64,000 nucleotides of DNA from a bacterium 1XD42-76 (GCA_009917545.1 QZDW01000004.1:147717-211716), one strand, 5' to 3'. Counted from the first letter of the stretch, positions 44,334 through 53,589 are shown. The notes: generated by a model not told the origin, from the sequence alone. Made by a program: numbers and translations.

Positions 44334-45314
44334 CTATTTTCTGTAGCCTGTCTCAAAATCTACTACATTTTTCATCTCTCTTCCGTTACACCATGCCTCA
44401 AGGTTATCGCCCACGATACGCATGATACGCAGAAATGTCTCATTAAGGAAGAAATTCCCTGCCACATGCGGCGTGATAAAAAGATTTCCCAGATCCCAGA
44501 GCGGATCATCTGCGGGAAGCGGCTCTGGTTCTGTCACGTCCAGGCCGCAGCCGCCCAGATGCCCCTCTTTTAACACTGTATAAAGGGCCTTCGGGTCAAT
44601 GGCACTCCCCCTGCCCGCATTGATGAGATAGGAGCCTGGCTTCATCAGGCGCAGTCTCCGCTCGTCCATCAAATGGTTCGTGGCGTCTCCTCCCGGGAGA
44701 ATCATGGCTGTAATGTCCGCCCGTGGAAGAAGCGAATCGAGCTCTGCCAGTGTGTGCTGCTCGTCGAGATAATCCGGCTTTTCCTTATTTGTCCTGCGCA
44801 CTCCGATCGTATAAGCGCCAAGGGCCTTCATCTTGCGGGCAAAATCCCCGCCGATATCGCCGGTACCGAGAATCAGAACCACCGAGCCCTCCACGGAAAT
44901 GATATTCCCCATCGCCTTCCACTCATGTGCAGCCTGGTTTCTGTGATACTGGTTGAAGCGCCTGATGAGGTCAAACGTCATCGCCACCATATGCTCAGAT
45001 ACGGAAAGCCCGTATGCGCCCGTGGCATTCGTCAAAACAGTTCCTTCCGGCAGAATCCCGGGAGCCGTATACTGGTCCGCCCCCGCCGAATTCAGCTGCA
45101 GCCATTCCAGCTTCTCTGCGCCTGCAAGCATTGCCGGAGGCACATTCCCTGCAATTACATTCGCACGCTCCACGTCCTCTTTTTTTAATTCAGCCTTACT
45201 CATGTAGCGGAAACAGCAGCTATATCGTCCCGAGGCCGCCCTCGCCTCCAGCTCCCGCTTCTGTTCCTCTGTAACCGGCATCACAATCAGGATCTCTTTT
45301 GAAGTATGTTCCAT
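44334..45314 (-). CDS. D-2-hydroxyacid dehydrogenase family protein
   Basis: 326 residues. The NAD-binding motif is LILGTGDIGGDFARKMKALG. INAGRGSAIDPKALY and GLDVTEPEPLPADDPLW are typical of the family, with the catalytic His in ITPHVAGNF. The usual reaction is NAD(P)H reduction of a 2-keto acid; the substrate cannot be told. The start at 45314 is 1 nt after the aminopeptidase stop, so they are translationally linked. Confidence 0.9.
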   Translation of the reverse strand: MEHTSKEILIVMPVTEEQKRELEARAASGRYSCCFRYMSKAELKKEDVERANVIAGNVPPAMLAGAEKLEWLQLNSAGADQYTAPGILPEGTVLTNATGAYGLSVSEHMVAMTFDLIRRFNQYHRNQAAHEWKAMGNIISVEGSVVLILGTGDIGGDFARKMKALGAYTIGVRRTNKEKPDYLDEQHTLAELDSLLPRADITAMILPGGDATNHLMDERRLRLMKPGSYLINAGRGSAIDPKALYTVLKEGHLGGCGLDVTEPEPLPADDPLWDLGNLFITPHVAGNFFLNETFLRIMRIVGDNLEAWCNGREMKNVVDFETGYRK

Positions 45315-45315
45315 A

Positions 45316-47118
45316 TTAAATCCGTTCCTCCCTTTCTCTCGTTGCCTCCTTAAGCCACTCCTGCTCCTCCTGCGTGAGACCGGGGGCAAGCAGCTCGTAG
45401 ACCTTTTTGTGATATACGTTCAACAGACGGATGTCTGACGGCTCCATAATGGAGAAATCCACTGCCTCCATGTCGATCGGCGCATAGGTCAATGTTTCAA
45501 ACTGCATAAACTGCCCATAACCGTTTTTTTCTGCCTTTCTGCATAAAAGCATGTTTTCGGTGCGGATCCCGTGGCTGCCCTCCATGTAGAGTCCCGGCTC
45601 GTCGGATGTCACCATACCTTCCTCAAGTATACAGCTGTCCTGACGCTCCGGCACGATCTTCCAGCGGATCCCGTTCGGACGCTCATGCACATTGGACAAA
45701 TACCCAACGCCGTGACCTGTCCCATGATTGAAATCAAGCCCGTGCTTCCACAAAGGCCCTCTTGCCAGGTAATCCAGATTGATTCCACGGCAGCCATAAA
45801 GGAATCTGGCATCTGACAGACGCAGCATCCCCATCAAAACAAGGGTAAAATGGAACCGCTCCTCGTCGGACAGCGGCCCGCCCATGACAATCGTCCGTGT
45901 CACATCTGTCGTGCCCTCATAATACTGTCCGCCTGAATCCACCAGATAAAACCCTCTGTCCCCGATTTCTGACTGCTCCTCTTTGGTAGCATGGTAATGG
46001 CACATGGCAGCATTGGCCCCATAGGCAGAAATGGTCGCAAAGCTCGGCCCCAGATAGCCTTCCTGCGCTTTGCGGAAGCCTTCGAGTTTCTCTGCCGCCT
46101 CTGTTTCCGTGAGCGCGCAGTCTTTGGAACGTGTTTTCATCCAGTAAATAAATTTGGTGAGCGCAATCCCGTCTTTTCTGTGTGCCCTGCGCATATTTTC
46201 CATCTCTACCGGGTTCTTTACCGCCTTCATAAGAGAGGTGGGATTCATGGCCTCCACCTTCTTACAGCTTCCGTGGATGCTCTCATAAAGGCGCAGATTC
46301 ACCTTGGCCGGTTCTAACAGGACCGTCTCATTCCTTAAGGAAGCGACCGCCTCATAGATCTCCCCGTAATCTGCAAGCGAAACCCCGTTCTCTGCAAAAT
46401 AAACACGTACATTTTCTGTGATCCGGCTGCTGTCAATAAATAGGCGCAGCGAATCTTCTGTGGCAATGACATGCGCCATCGGCAACAGATTGCCGTCCTC
46501 TGAGTGCTTCCTGATATTGAGAAGCCAGGCAATATCATCAAGGCCGGAAAGGATATGTGCCGTGGCTTTTTTCTCCTTCATGGCACTGCGCAGACGGCCT
46601 ATCTTACTCCCGGCTGTCTCTCCCGCATACTTCTCCTCCAGCACCCACACATCTGGTGACGGAAGCGGTGGGCGCCCCTCCCACACTTCGCCTGCAAGAT
46701 CGCGGTCCATAACAAGCGCAGCCTGTTTCTTTTCCAGAAGCTTCTTAAAGGCCAGGCCAATCTGGCTGTTTACGACGCGTCCGTCCATACCGAGAACACC
46801 GTGTTCTGGAATATGCGCTTCGATAAACGCTTCCACTGTGGGAACACCCTCATCCCCCATTCTCATAAGCTCCGTATCCTGCCCGGCAAGCTGCTTTTTG
46901 GCCTGTACAAAATAACGGCCGTCCGTCCACATCCCGGCAAAATCCTTTGTAACCACCATGGTTCCGGCCGATCCGGTGAAGCCGGATAAAAATGCCCGGC
47001 AGCAAAAGTAGTCCTCCACATATTCTGAATCATGGAAATCCGAAGACGGAACGTAATACAGATTAATTCCGTTCTGCTCCATACGTGCACGCAGCCTGGC
47101 CAATCGTTCGTTTGCCAT
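45316..47118 (-). CDS. Aminopeptidase P family (M24) peptidase, long form
   Basis: 600 residues: two creatinase-like N-terminal domains and a pita-bread catalytic domain, the architecture of XPNPEP1-type enzymes that remove an N-terminal residue before proline. Metal ligands are visible in LVDSGGQYYEGTTDVTRT (two Asp), NHGTGHGVG (His), DEPGLY (Glu) and GIRTENM (Glu). Cytosolic. It follows asnA by 67 bp and precedes the hydroxyacid dehydrogenase by 1 bp. Confidence 0.93.
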   Translation of the reverse strand: MANERLARLRARMEQNGINLYYVPSSDFHDSEYVEDYFCCRAFLSGFTGSAGTMVVTKDFAGMWTDGRYFVQAKKQLAGQDTELMRMGDEGVPTVEAFIEAHIPEHGVLGMDGRVVNSQIGLAFKKLLEKKQAALVMDRDLAGEVWEGRPPLPSPDVWVLEEKYAGETAGSKIGRLRSAMKEKKATAHILSGLDDIAWLLNIRKHSEDGNLLPMAHVIATEDSLRLFIDSSRITENVRVYFAENGVSLADYGEIYEAVASLRNETVLLEPAKVNLRLYESIHGSCKKVEAMNPTSLMKAVKNPVEMENMRRAHRKDGIALTKFIYWMKTRSKDCALTETEAAEKLEGFRKAQEGYLGPSFATISAYGANAAMCHYHATKEEQSEIGDRGFYLVDSGGQYYEGTTDVTRTIVMGGPLSDEERFHFTLVLMGMLRLSDARFLYGCRGINLDYLARGPLWKHGLDFNHGTGHGVGYLSNVHERPNGIRWKIVPERQDSCILEEGMVTSDEPGLYMEGSHGIRTENMLLCRKAEKNGYGQFMQFETLTYAPIDMEAVDFSIMEPSDIRLLNVYHKKVYELLAPGLTQEEQEWLKEATREREERI

Positions 47119-47185
47119 TTGTCTTTTCCCCCATTCCTTTCCTGTTCTTTATCTCTAAAAACTGTTACCCTACTGCAGCCCATCT

Positions 47186-48190
47186 CTACAATAGCGGAAT
47201 TCCCGCTAAAACTGCGGCTGTCCTTACCTCGTCCGGCCAGATGGAGGCCTGAATCTCTCCGATATGCGCCTTGCGCAGAAAAAACATACAGATCCGCGAT
47301 TGTCCGATCCCTCCTCCGATCGTACATGGCAGTTCCCCGTTTAAAAGTGATCTCTGAAACGCAAGCTCCATTCTCTCCTCGCAGCCAGCCAGCCGAAGCT
47401 GTCTTTTTAAAGCCGTCTCATCCACCCGGATCCCCATAGAACTCAGCTCCAGTCCCATATCAAGAACCGGATAATACACGATGATATCCCCGTTTAATTC
47501 CCAGTCGTCATAATCCGGCGCACGTCCGTCATGCCGTACCCCGGACCGCAGAACTCCGCCGATCTGTTCAATAAATACTGCACCGTGAAGCTTTGCCGCC
47601 CTGTATTCCCGCTCCTTCGGCGTACACTGCGGATACCTGTCCTCAAGCTCCTGGGAAGTCATAAATTCAATGTTTTCCGGAAGGACATGTCCAATGTAAT
47701 CATACTCGTAGGCCATGTAGTCTTCTGTGATCTTCAGGGCTTTGTAGACAGCACGGACCGTCTGCTCTAATGTATCACGGTTGCGTTCCTCTCTTGTTAT
47801 GACCTTTTCCCAGTCCCACTGATCCACATAGATGGAATGCACATTATCCGTATCCTCGTCCCGACGGATGGCATTCATATCCGTATAGAGCCCCTCCCCC
47901 GGCAGAAAGCCATACTGCTTTAGGGCATAGCGTTTCCATTTCGCCAGGGAATGCACAATCTCCGCCGGGCGGTTTCCTTCCCTGATATCAAAGGCTACCG
48001 GCCGCTCTACTCCGTTTAAATTATCGTTGAGGCCGGATTGCGGCGTCACGAAAAGAGGTGCTGACACGCGCATCAAGTGTAACTGCTTGGTCAGCTCCTT
48101 CTGAAAAAAATCCTTTACTGTCTTGATCGCAATCTGAGTCTCCCGCAGGCTGATCTGCGGGCGGTAGCCCTCCGGCACATAAAAATTCAT
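47186..48190 (-). CDS. asnA: Aspartate-ammonia ligase
   Basis: 334 residues, makes asparagine from aspartate, ammonia and ATP; related to class II aminoacyl-tRNA synthetases. Signatures are SAPLFVTPQSGLNDNLNG, SIYVDQWDWEK and the final GGGIGQSRICMFFL. It is first in a leftward set with the peptidase and dehydrogenase. The 110-bp upstream space is too short for a T-box and I see none. Confidence 0.95.
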   Translation of the reverse strand: MNFYVPEGYRPQISLRETQIAIKTVKDFFQKELTKQLHLMRVSAPLFVTPQSGLNDNLNGVERPVAFDIREGNRPAEIVHSLAKWKRYALKQYGFLPGEGLYTDMNAIRRDEDTDNVHSIYVDQWDWEKVITREERNRDTLEQTVRAVYKALKITEDYMAYEYDYIGHVLPENIEFMTSQELEDRYPQCTPKEREYRAAKLHGAVFIEQIGGVLRSGVRHDGRAPDYDDWELNGDIIVYYPVLDMGLELSSMGIRVDETALKRQLRLAGCEERMELAFQRSLLNGELPCTIGGGIGQSRICMFFLRKAHIGEIQASIWPDEVRTAAVLAGIPLL

Positions 48191-48299
48191 CCTGTCCCAT
48201 TCCTTCCCCGGCAGCAGACCATGTATTTCCTGTGCTGCCTTCAGTCACCATTTTCATTTCCCTGTATATGATACAGTAATCGTAATCATGGAGGCTTTT

Positions 48300-48797
48300 A
48301 TGGCATTCTATACCCCCACCACGGGAATTATCACCAATATTTCCGTTCAGAACACACAAAGCACCGCCACGAACGGCTGCACCCTGTTTCTGACCGTCCA
48401 GAGCGAGGATCAGGGACTTATCAATATTCTTCTACCCGGGAGCGCTTATGTCCTGAACGGCAGGCCGTTCCAAATCGGGGACCGTGCGACCTTTTTCTAT
48501 CAGTCACAGGCCCCGGCGCCTCTGATCTTTCCGCCGCAGTACCGGGCCGTGGCAGCTGCCTGCACCCCTCACGGTCTGAACGCTGCTCTCGATGTGTTCA
48601 ATGCACTCCTCACCAACACAGAAAACAGCCTCATGCTCAATATGTCCGGAAATGTGCCCATCGTGCTCCCGAACGGGCAGCCCTTCCGGGGCGATCTCGC
48701 AGGAAAGCTTCTGCTCGTCATCTATGGCGCCACGACCCGCAGCATCCCCGCGCAGACAATTCCGTCACAGATCGTTGTGTTCTGTTCACCGGTATAG
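48300..48797 (+). CDS. Hypothetical protein, 165 residues
   Basis: GGAGG lies 5 nt before the ATG at 48300. The sequence is beta-rich and neutral, with blocks GCTLFLTVQSEDQGLINILL, GRPFQIGDRATFFYQ and LLLVIYGATTRSIPAQTIPS. There is no signal peptide or membrane helix. The layout suggests an OB-like or spore-coat-type small protein, but I recognise no family. It is transcribed divergently from asnA and followed by hairpins. Confidence 0.65.
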   Translation: MAFYTPTTGIITNISVQNTQSTATNGCTLFLTVQSEDQGLINILLPGSAYVLNGRPFQIGDRATFFYQSQAPAPLIFPPQYRAVAAACTPHGLNAALDVFNALLTNTENSLMLNMSGNVPIVLPNGQPFRGDLAGKLLLVIYGATTRSIPAQTIPSQIVVFCSPV

Positions 48798-48821
48798 CGG
48801 ATAAGCGTCCTGATCATATCC

Positions 48822-48893
48822 TGCCCGCTGGTTTTCCTATCTGGCGGGCATTAAAGTCTGTGCGCTGTCGGACCATGTTCCGGCAGCGCACAG
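48822..48893. terminator. Two hairpins between the hypothetical gene and the GNAT gene
   Basis: TGCCCGC/GCGGGCA (48822-48850) and a 14-bp stem CTGTGCGCTGTCGG / CCGGCAGCGCACAG (48858-48893) with one wobble. The genes converge here. Confidence 0.7.
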
Positions 48894-48897
48894 GCCG

Positions 48898-49536
48898 TCA
48901 AACTATGTGGAATTCTTCTGCCGGCTTCCCGTTTGATCGAATCCCCAGAGAATGCAGCTGCTCTGCGCCAATCCGCGAAAATGCGATTACAGGAGCCGGT
49001 TTTTCCACATGTTCTCCAAGAATCTTTTCCATCCACACCATATCATACCAGGTATTGAATTTATAGCCGGATTCCTGAAAGCGTCCCACCAGGCGGTATC
49101 CCATATGCTCATGAAACTGCATGCTGTTATTTGTCAGATGGACATCCTCTGTCCGTGGACAGCCGATGCAGGCGTTCAGATTCAGGATATTCTGCGCCCC
49201 AGAAACGGCTTCCAGCGCTTCATAAAGCCGCCTTCCAAGTCCCTTTTTGCGGCAGTCCTCCCGCAGGTAAATACTCACCTCAGCCGACCAGCCGTAGGCG
49301 GCGCGGCCGATAAACGGACCTGTATAGACATATCCGAGAATCCTGCCGCCGCACTCTGCCGCCAGATATGGATAGTTCTCCAAAGTCTTTTCAATCCTTT
49401 TCTGAAACTCCTCCACCCGGGGAACCTCATACTCAAAGCTGATGGCCGTCTTTTCCACATACGGCGCATAGATGGATAGAAGTTCAGCGGCATCGTCCGG
49501 CGACACGGTGCGGATGATGATCTCTTCTGTATTCAA
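48898..49536 (-). CDS. GNAT N-acetyltransferase, phosphinothricin-acetyltransferase-like
   Basis: 212 residues. The acetyl-CoA loop is RKKGLGRRLYEAL, with the earlier AEVSIYL strand and the later NNSMQFHEHMGY, RFQESGYKFNTWYDMVWMEK block typical of Pat/YncA-like enzymes that acetylate small amines. A C-terminal tail of about 30 residues beyond the usual end carries no recognised motif. The substrate is unknown. Confidence 0.85.
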   Translation of the reverse strand: MNTEEIIIRTVSPDDAAELLSIYAPYVEKTAISFEYEVPRVEEFQKRIEKTLENYPYLAAECGGRILGYVYTGPFIGRAAYGWSAEVSIYLREDCRKKGLGRRLYEALEAVSGAQNILNLNACIGCPRTEDVHLTNNSMQFHEHMGYRLVGRFQESGYKFNTWYDMVWMEKILGEHVEKPAPVIAFSRIGAEQLHSLGIRSNGKPAEEFHIV

Positions 49537-49557
49537 ATCGGATTCCCCTTATCCAGT

Positions 49558-50265
49558 CTACGCCACAGCAGAAAACGGGCGGCGCTCCGGCTGGCCCGCA
49601 CTGTCATCCTGCTTTGGCTTGTTAGCAGCCGTCGTTGTACGCGTCACGCCGCCGGAAACATAGACACGGCCGCATTCCGGACATACGGACGTATGCAGTG
49701 ACACACTCTGGCTGACCACATGGCGGTTTTCCCGTTTCGCCTTGGCTTGCTCACGGGAGACATGCTCCTGCTCATGCCCGCGTACAGCCGAGGCAGCTGC
49801 CTCCGGAGCCACACGCGTCGGTGACTTGAAGGACACTCCCATATCGTTCGAACCATCCTGATATTTACGTTCCTCACAAGTCTGGCACTTCCCGTCGCCA
49901 TACTCCTTCCCGGCGCCTGTAACCTTTGCGGCGGTCTGCTCCTGTCCCGACAGACCCGAGGTCTCCGGATCCAGATTCTGCATACGCATACGCACGGCAT
50001 ACTCTGCCGGATCCGCTCCTTTGCGGATAAAAAGGCCCGGGGAAGCAGGCGGACGGCCTGCTGTCTGTGCTGTTGTACTTGCCGCCTGCGCCGTTGCTTT
50101 GGCCGCCGGACCGGACGACAAAGAAGCGCGCCCGGCCGTCGATACCGACGGATTCTCCTCCGCCGGAGCGGAGTGCTGCACTCTGCGCGCAGACCGGTTT
50201 CCATATACAGAGCCATATTGATACATTCTGAAATAGGAACCTGTTCCTGAAATACCTCCTACCAT
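49558..50265 (-). CDS. Putative HExxH-type metalloprotease-like protein (SprA-related)
   Basis: 235 residues. The first half is low complexity (Ala/Ser/Gly/Pro). The conserved part starts at about 125 with CQTCEERKYQDGSNDMGVSF, then VRGHEQEHV (a zinc-type HExEH box), then CPECGRVYVSGG. This pattern is that of an uncharacterised putative metalloprotease family seen in clostridia and Campylobacter relatives. Two CxxC pairs flank the HEQEH box. No signal peptide is visible. Activity is unproven. Confidence 0.6.
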   Translation of the reverse strand: MVGGISGTGSYFRMYQYGSVYGNRSARRVQHSAPAEENPSVSTAGRASLSSGPAAKATAQAASTTAQTAGRPPASPGLFIRKGADPAEYAVRMRMQNLDPETSGLSGQEQTAAKVTGAGKEYGDGKCQTCEERKYQDGSNDMGVSFKSPTRVAPEAAASAVRGHEQEHVSREQAKAKRENRHVVSQSVSLHTSVCPECGRVYVSGGVTRTTTAANKPKQDDSAGQPERRPFSAVA

Positions 50266-50724
50266 ACGATTCCCCCTGTAATATTAGAATATTGAGAAAT
50301 ACTGCCATTTGGAAATGTCATGTTAATCTGTCTTTTCCTGCAAGATACTCCGGCACTTCACCCGCCAGAGTTCTTCCAACCGTTTGGAGTCCGTCTGTCC
50401 GGTTCGTATCGATACAGGCGCACTTCTGTGAACATTTCCCCGGCTTCTGTAATATATATCGGCTTATATTCGATGGTGATAACGATATCCCTATCCCTAT
50501 CGTCGTCATAATCATCAAAACTGACTGCTGGAATCTGATAAAGCGGCAGCCTTTGTCTGCATATGCCAAAAGCCCGCATATCGTTTTCCCGATTATACCA
50601 TAAAAACAGTTCTGCCGGCAAACAAAAAACAAGTCTTTTACGGCATGAATCAAATCAAAAAATGCAGGAAACCGGCATAAAAGGATCCGGATTCCCGCAA
50701 AATAAATGATGTTTCGTGACAATA
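50266..50724. other. Region without a firm gene; possible degraded reading frame
   Basis: 459 bp. A minus-strand frame at 50358-50621 reads as plausible protein in its second half (DIVITIEYKPIYITEAGEMF) but has no good ribosome site and no recognised homologue. It is more likely the tail of a lost gene. The flavoprotein terminator (50667-50695) occupies the right part. Confidence 0.4.
50667..50695 (-). terminator. Terminator after the flavoprotein gene
   Basis: Minus strand stem GGAATCCGG / CCGGTTTCC followed, after four bases, by a T6 run. Confidence 0.75.
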
Positions 50725-51348
50725 TTATCTGATAAAATTTGTGTTCACCTTTGCCTCATATTCAGGCGCTTTAACACCGCTTCTCATCCCTGCCGCCCTG
50801 TTTTCCAGCATCCAGGCCATATTCTGCCCCAGAGTACGCATGGTCTGCAGGCCTTCTGCATCTTGTTTCACTTCTTCCGGCGTGTTCCCGTGTACCTGAT
50901 TCCAGTATTGGGAGCCAACCACATACATGTTGCTGATCGTGAAATACTTATTCAGACGGTCAAATGTTGCGGTCGCTCCGCCGCGGCGGCATGAGACAAC
51001 TGCTGCTGCCAGTTTCCCGGCCATCCGTCCTCTGCTGCTATAGAATAGTCTGTCCAGGAACGCACACAGCTGACCGGCCGGACCGGCATAATAGACTGGT
51101 GATCCGACTATAACAGCATCAAACTCGTCAATCCTTCTGTTGATCTCATTCACCTTATCGTCAAACACACATTTTCCTGTCTGATAACAGCAGCGGCAGG
51201 CAATGCATCCGGCAACCGGTTTTTGGCCAAGATATAACATCTCAGTCTCCACACCGTTCTTTGACAGCGTGTCCGCAACCTCACTTAAAGCAGTAAACGT
51301 ACATCCGTGCTCATGCGGACTGCCGTTAATCAGTAATACCTTGTTCAT
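50725..51348 (-). CDS. Flavodoxin-fold NAD(P)H-dependent FMN oxidoreductase
   Basis: 207 residues. It starts with the FMN phosphate loop LLINGSPHEHGCTFTAL, has a cysteine cluster GCIACRCCYQTGKC and VGSPVYYAGPAGQLCAFLDR, typical of the iron-sulfur flavoprotein-like/NADPH-FMN reductase group. It lies downstream of the MerR gene in the same direction, 90 bp apart, so it may belong to the same stress or drug response. The start at 51348 follows AGGAACAGGAT. Confidence 0.85.
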   Translation of the reverse strand: MNKVLLINGSPHEHGCTFTALSEVADTLSKNGVETEMLYLGQKPVAGCIACRCCYQTGKCVFDDKVNEINRRIDEFDAVIVGSPVYYAGPAGQLCAFLDRLFYSSRGRMAGKLAAAVVSCRRGGATATFDRLNKYFTISNMYVVGSQYWNQVHGNTPEEVKQDAEGLQTMRTLGQNMAWMLENRAAGMRSGVKAPEYEAKVNTNFIR

Positions 51349-51438
51349 ATCCTGTTCCTCCTTCTCCATCCCCTGCAAAAATCGCCCTGATCCTTCGAAG
51401 GGCTATGGAAAGTAATCCTTTGATCTGTCTCCCATACG

Positions 51439-51822
51439 CTATATACACCCGCAGGCCTGCCGTTTTTTGCTTTTCTCCTTTTCCTTAAAGCAGGCGATCT
51501 TGTCCTCCAGACGCTTTAGAGTATCGTCCATCTCCTGCCGCTTTTTTAAGAGGATCTCCTGCTGCTCCACCAAAAGCCCCATCCTCTCTTTGCTTGTTTC
51601 CTCTCCCTGTCTGATCAGGCTCATGTAACGCAGAAGTGTTTCCACCGGCATCCCGGCACTGCGCATACATTTTATGAACGCGATCTGTTTACAATCTTCT
51701 TCCTGATAATCCCGGACTCCGTTTTTCTTTCTCTCGACACGCGGTATCAATCCGATCTTTTCATAATAACGAAGCGTGTCGGCCGTCAAACCGTACTGTT
51801 CGCTTACCTCTGAAATAGTCAA
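51439..51822 (-). CDS. MerR family transcriptional regulator
   Basis: 127 residues. An N-terminal winged helix-turn-helix (ISEVSEQYGLTADTLRYYEKIGLIPRV) is followed by a dimerisation coiled coil (about 75-115). The end carries QACGCI, a Cys-x-Cys close to the C-terminus. There is no large ligand-binding domain, so it resembles small MerR proteins sensing metals, thiols or redox. It uses a TTG start behind GGGAG. MerR-type promoters lie upstream of it (52016-52046) and of the MATE gene (53530-53560). Confidence 0.9.
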   Translation of the reverse strand: MTISEVSEQYGLTADTLRYYEKIGLIPRVERKKNGVRDYQEEDCKQIAFIKCMRSAGMPVETLLRYMSLIRQGEETSKERMGLLVEQQEILLKKRQEMDDTLKRLEDKIACFKEKEKSKKRQACGCI

Positions 51823-52015
51823 ATTATACTCTCCCGCCTTTCATCAGGCTTACATTCCAAACAATTCCTTTACCTGCCTCATATTTTCGATCATGGAAAC
51901 CTCACACATCCAAATGCGTATTTTCTCTTATCTCCATTCCATATCGCTGCTCCTTTCATGAATCGCACACCAGCCCTGTCTGGTATGGCGCCCTGGCGCC
52001 TGTTTCCTGACTGCT

Positions 52016-52046
52016 ACTATACAACATGGAGTCCGCTCCAAGTCAA
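52016..52046 (-). promoter_or_regulatory. MerR-type promoter/operator upstream of the merR gene
   Basis: Minus strand TTGACT (52041-52046) and TATAGT (52016-52021) separated by 19 bp, longer than the usual 17. The spacer contains the dyad TGGAG-N4-CTCCA (in TGGAGCGGACTCCA). This is the classical MerR operator layout, in which the regulator twists the DNA to activate. It implies autoregulation. Confidence 0.85.
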
Positions 52047-52071
52047 GCGGTTTTATTATCGGAATCCGTGT

Positions 52072-53442
52072 TCAGCTTTTCTGCAATGCTTCCTGACTCT
52101 TTTTAAAAATGTGCCGCAGCATGATGACTGCCGCCATCGACAGAATGAGTTCTGCAAATGGCTGTGCATAAGCAAGTCCATAATATGGGAAAAGCCGGTT
52201 TAAGAGAATGATCGCCGGGATTTCGAGAATAATTTTACGCATAAAAGCAAACATGAGAGCGTATCCGCCAAGCCCCAGAGCCTGAAATACGCCGACGGCC
52301 AGAAAGTCCATGTAAATCAGAGGCAGCCCCAGACAGAGTCCGCGCAGGTAGCGCGTTCCATGTGCGACAATGATCTCATTATCCATAAACAAGCGCACGA
52401 TTCCTCCTGCGCCGAAGTAGTATACCGCAGTTACCGTCAGCATGGCCGGAAGCATAAGGCGCATGGCAAAGAGAATCGTATCTTTCATCCTCCGGTGATT
52501 TCCACTCGAATATGTGTAGCTCACCAAAGGCATCACACCCTGGGAGACGCCAAGCGCGATCTGGAAGGGGACTGAATTGATCTTCTGCGCGATCCCGATC
52601 GCCGCCACTGCATCGGCTCCGTAGGCGGAGGCAAAGTTATTTAAAATTGTCATTCCTGTCACGTTCAGGAGGTTTTGAATCGAGGCCGGAACCCCTACCA
52701 TACAGACTCCGAGCACGATCTCTTTCTTAAAAGAAAGCTTACGCGGGTTGATACAAACATATGTATTCTTCCGCTTCACATACAAAAGTATGAAAAAATA
52801 TCCGCAGGCAAAGCAGTTCGAAAGGAACGTCGCCAATCCTGCCCCCGCTGCTCCCATGTTAAGGCCCCAGGGAAGAATAAAGATCGGATCCAGAATCATA
52901 TTCAGGCCACAGCCGCTCATGGTTCCGATGCTTGCGTGCAGCGCAGCGCCCTCAGAACGTACTATATAGGCCATGACCACATTAAGGATTGCGGGGGCTG
53001 CTCCAAAGGACACAGTCCAGCGCATGTAGTCGGATGTCGCTCCTGCCGTAGCATCATTCGCGCCCAAAAGAACTAAAAGAGGTTCTTTGAAGATCGTGCA
53101 GAAGAGAGAAAATAAAAGACCGCACGACAAGGCACAGTAAAAACCGAAAGCCGAACTTCTTCTTACTGTATCATAGTCTTTTCGTCCAAGTGCGCGGCTC
53201 ATCATGCTGGAGGTTCCCACGCCAAACAGGTTGTTGACTGCATTAAAAGCCAAAAGCACCGGGTAGGCAAGCGTGACTGCCGCGTTCTGCACCGGATTAT
53301 TTAACATTCCTACAAAATACGTATCCGCCAGGTTGTAGAGTACCATGACAAGCGAGCTCAAGACCGTCGGAATCGCCAGCTTCGCAAAAGCAGAGGGGAC
53401 TGGCATCCTCTCAAATAAAACGATTTTCTGGTCTTCCCCCAA
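52072..53442 (-). CDS. MATE family efflux transporter, MerR-controlled
   Basis: 456 residues, 12 helices in two halves. Typical blocks are AKLAIPTVLSSLVMVLYNLADTYFV and GVGTSSMMSRALGR. It belongs to the MepA-like branch of multidrug MATE pumps. The start is assigned to TTG at 53442 because AAGGAG lies 8 nt before it. An ATG at 53514 is only about 9 nt from the expected transcript start and lacks a ribosome site. The operator at 53530-53560 ties it to the MerR gene downstream. Confidence 0.9.
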   Translation of the reverse strand: MGEDQKIVLFERMPVPSAFAKLAIPTVLSSLVMVLYNLADTYFVGMLNNPVQNAAVTLAYPVLLAFNAVNNLFGVGTSSMMSRALGRKDYDTVRRSSAFGFYCALSCGLLFSLFCTIFKEPLLVLLGANDATAGATSDYMRWTVSFGAAPAILNVVMAYIVRSEGAALHASIGTMSGCGLNMILDPIFILPWGLNMGAAGAGLATFLSNCFACGYFFILLYVKRKNTYVCINPRKLSFKKEIVLGVCMVGVPASIQNLLNVTGMTILNNFASAYGADAVAAIGIAQKINSVPFQIALGVSQGVMPLVSYTYSSGNHRRMKDTILFAMRLMLPAMLTVTAVYYFGAGGIVRLFMDNEIIVAHGTRYLRGLCLGLPLIYMDFLAVGVFQALGLGGYALMFAFMRKIILEIPAIILLNRLFPYYGLAYAQPFAELILSMAAVIMLRHIFKKSQEALQKS

Positions 53443-53529
53443 CTTCACCACTCCTTTTCTTTTCCACGCCTTCATGCGCCGCCATAAATGAAACGTTTCG
53501 GGCGCATTTGGCATACCTGAGTTTTTCCT

Positions 53530-53560
53530 ATTATACTACATGGAGTCTGCTCTAGGTCAA
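53530..53560 (-). promoter_or_regulatory. MerR-type promoter/operator upstream of the MATE gene
   Basis: Minus strand TTGACC (53555-53560) and TATAAT (53530-53535) with a 19-bp spacer containing TAGAGCAGACTCCA, the same dyad as at 52016-52046 with two changes. The 14 bases preceding the -35 (ending in CCGCTTGAC) are also partly shared. Confidence 0.88.
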
Positions 53561-53589
53561 GCGGTTACTGTATCCTTTCATTCCCCGGC

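Noticed and set aside
50318..50722. 134-codon minus-strand frame after the HEQEH gene
   Set aside because: It overlaps the flavoprotein terminator, has no ribosome site and reads as non-protein-like.
51828..51960. Short frames in the merR leader (for example MIENMRQVKELFGM)
   Set aside because: Fragments of under 22 codons in different frames; they may be a relic but nothing supports an active gene.
53443..53514. ATG at 53514 as the MATE start
   Set aside because: It lies about 9 nt after the expected transcript start of the 19-bp-spacer promoter and lacks a ribosome site; the TTG at 53442 has AAGGAG at good spacing.
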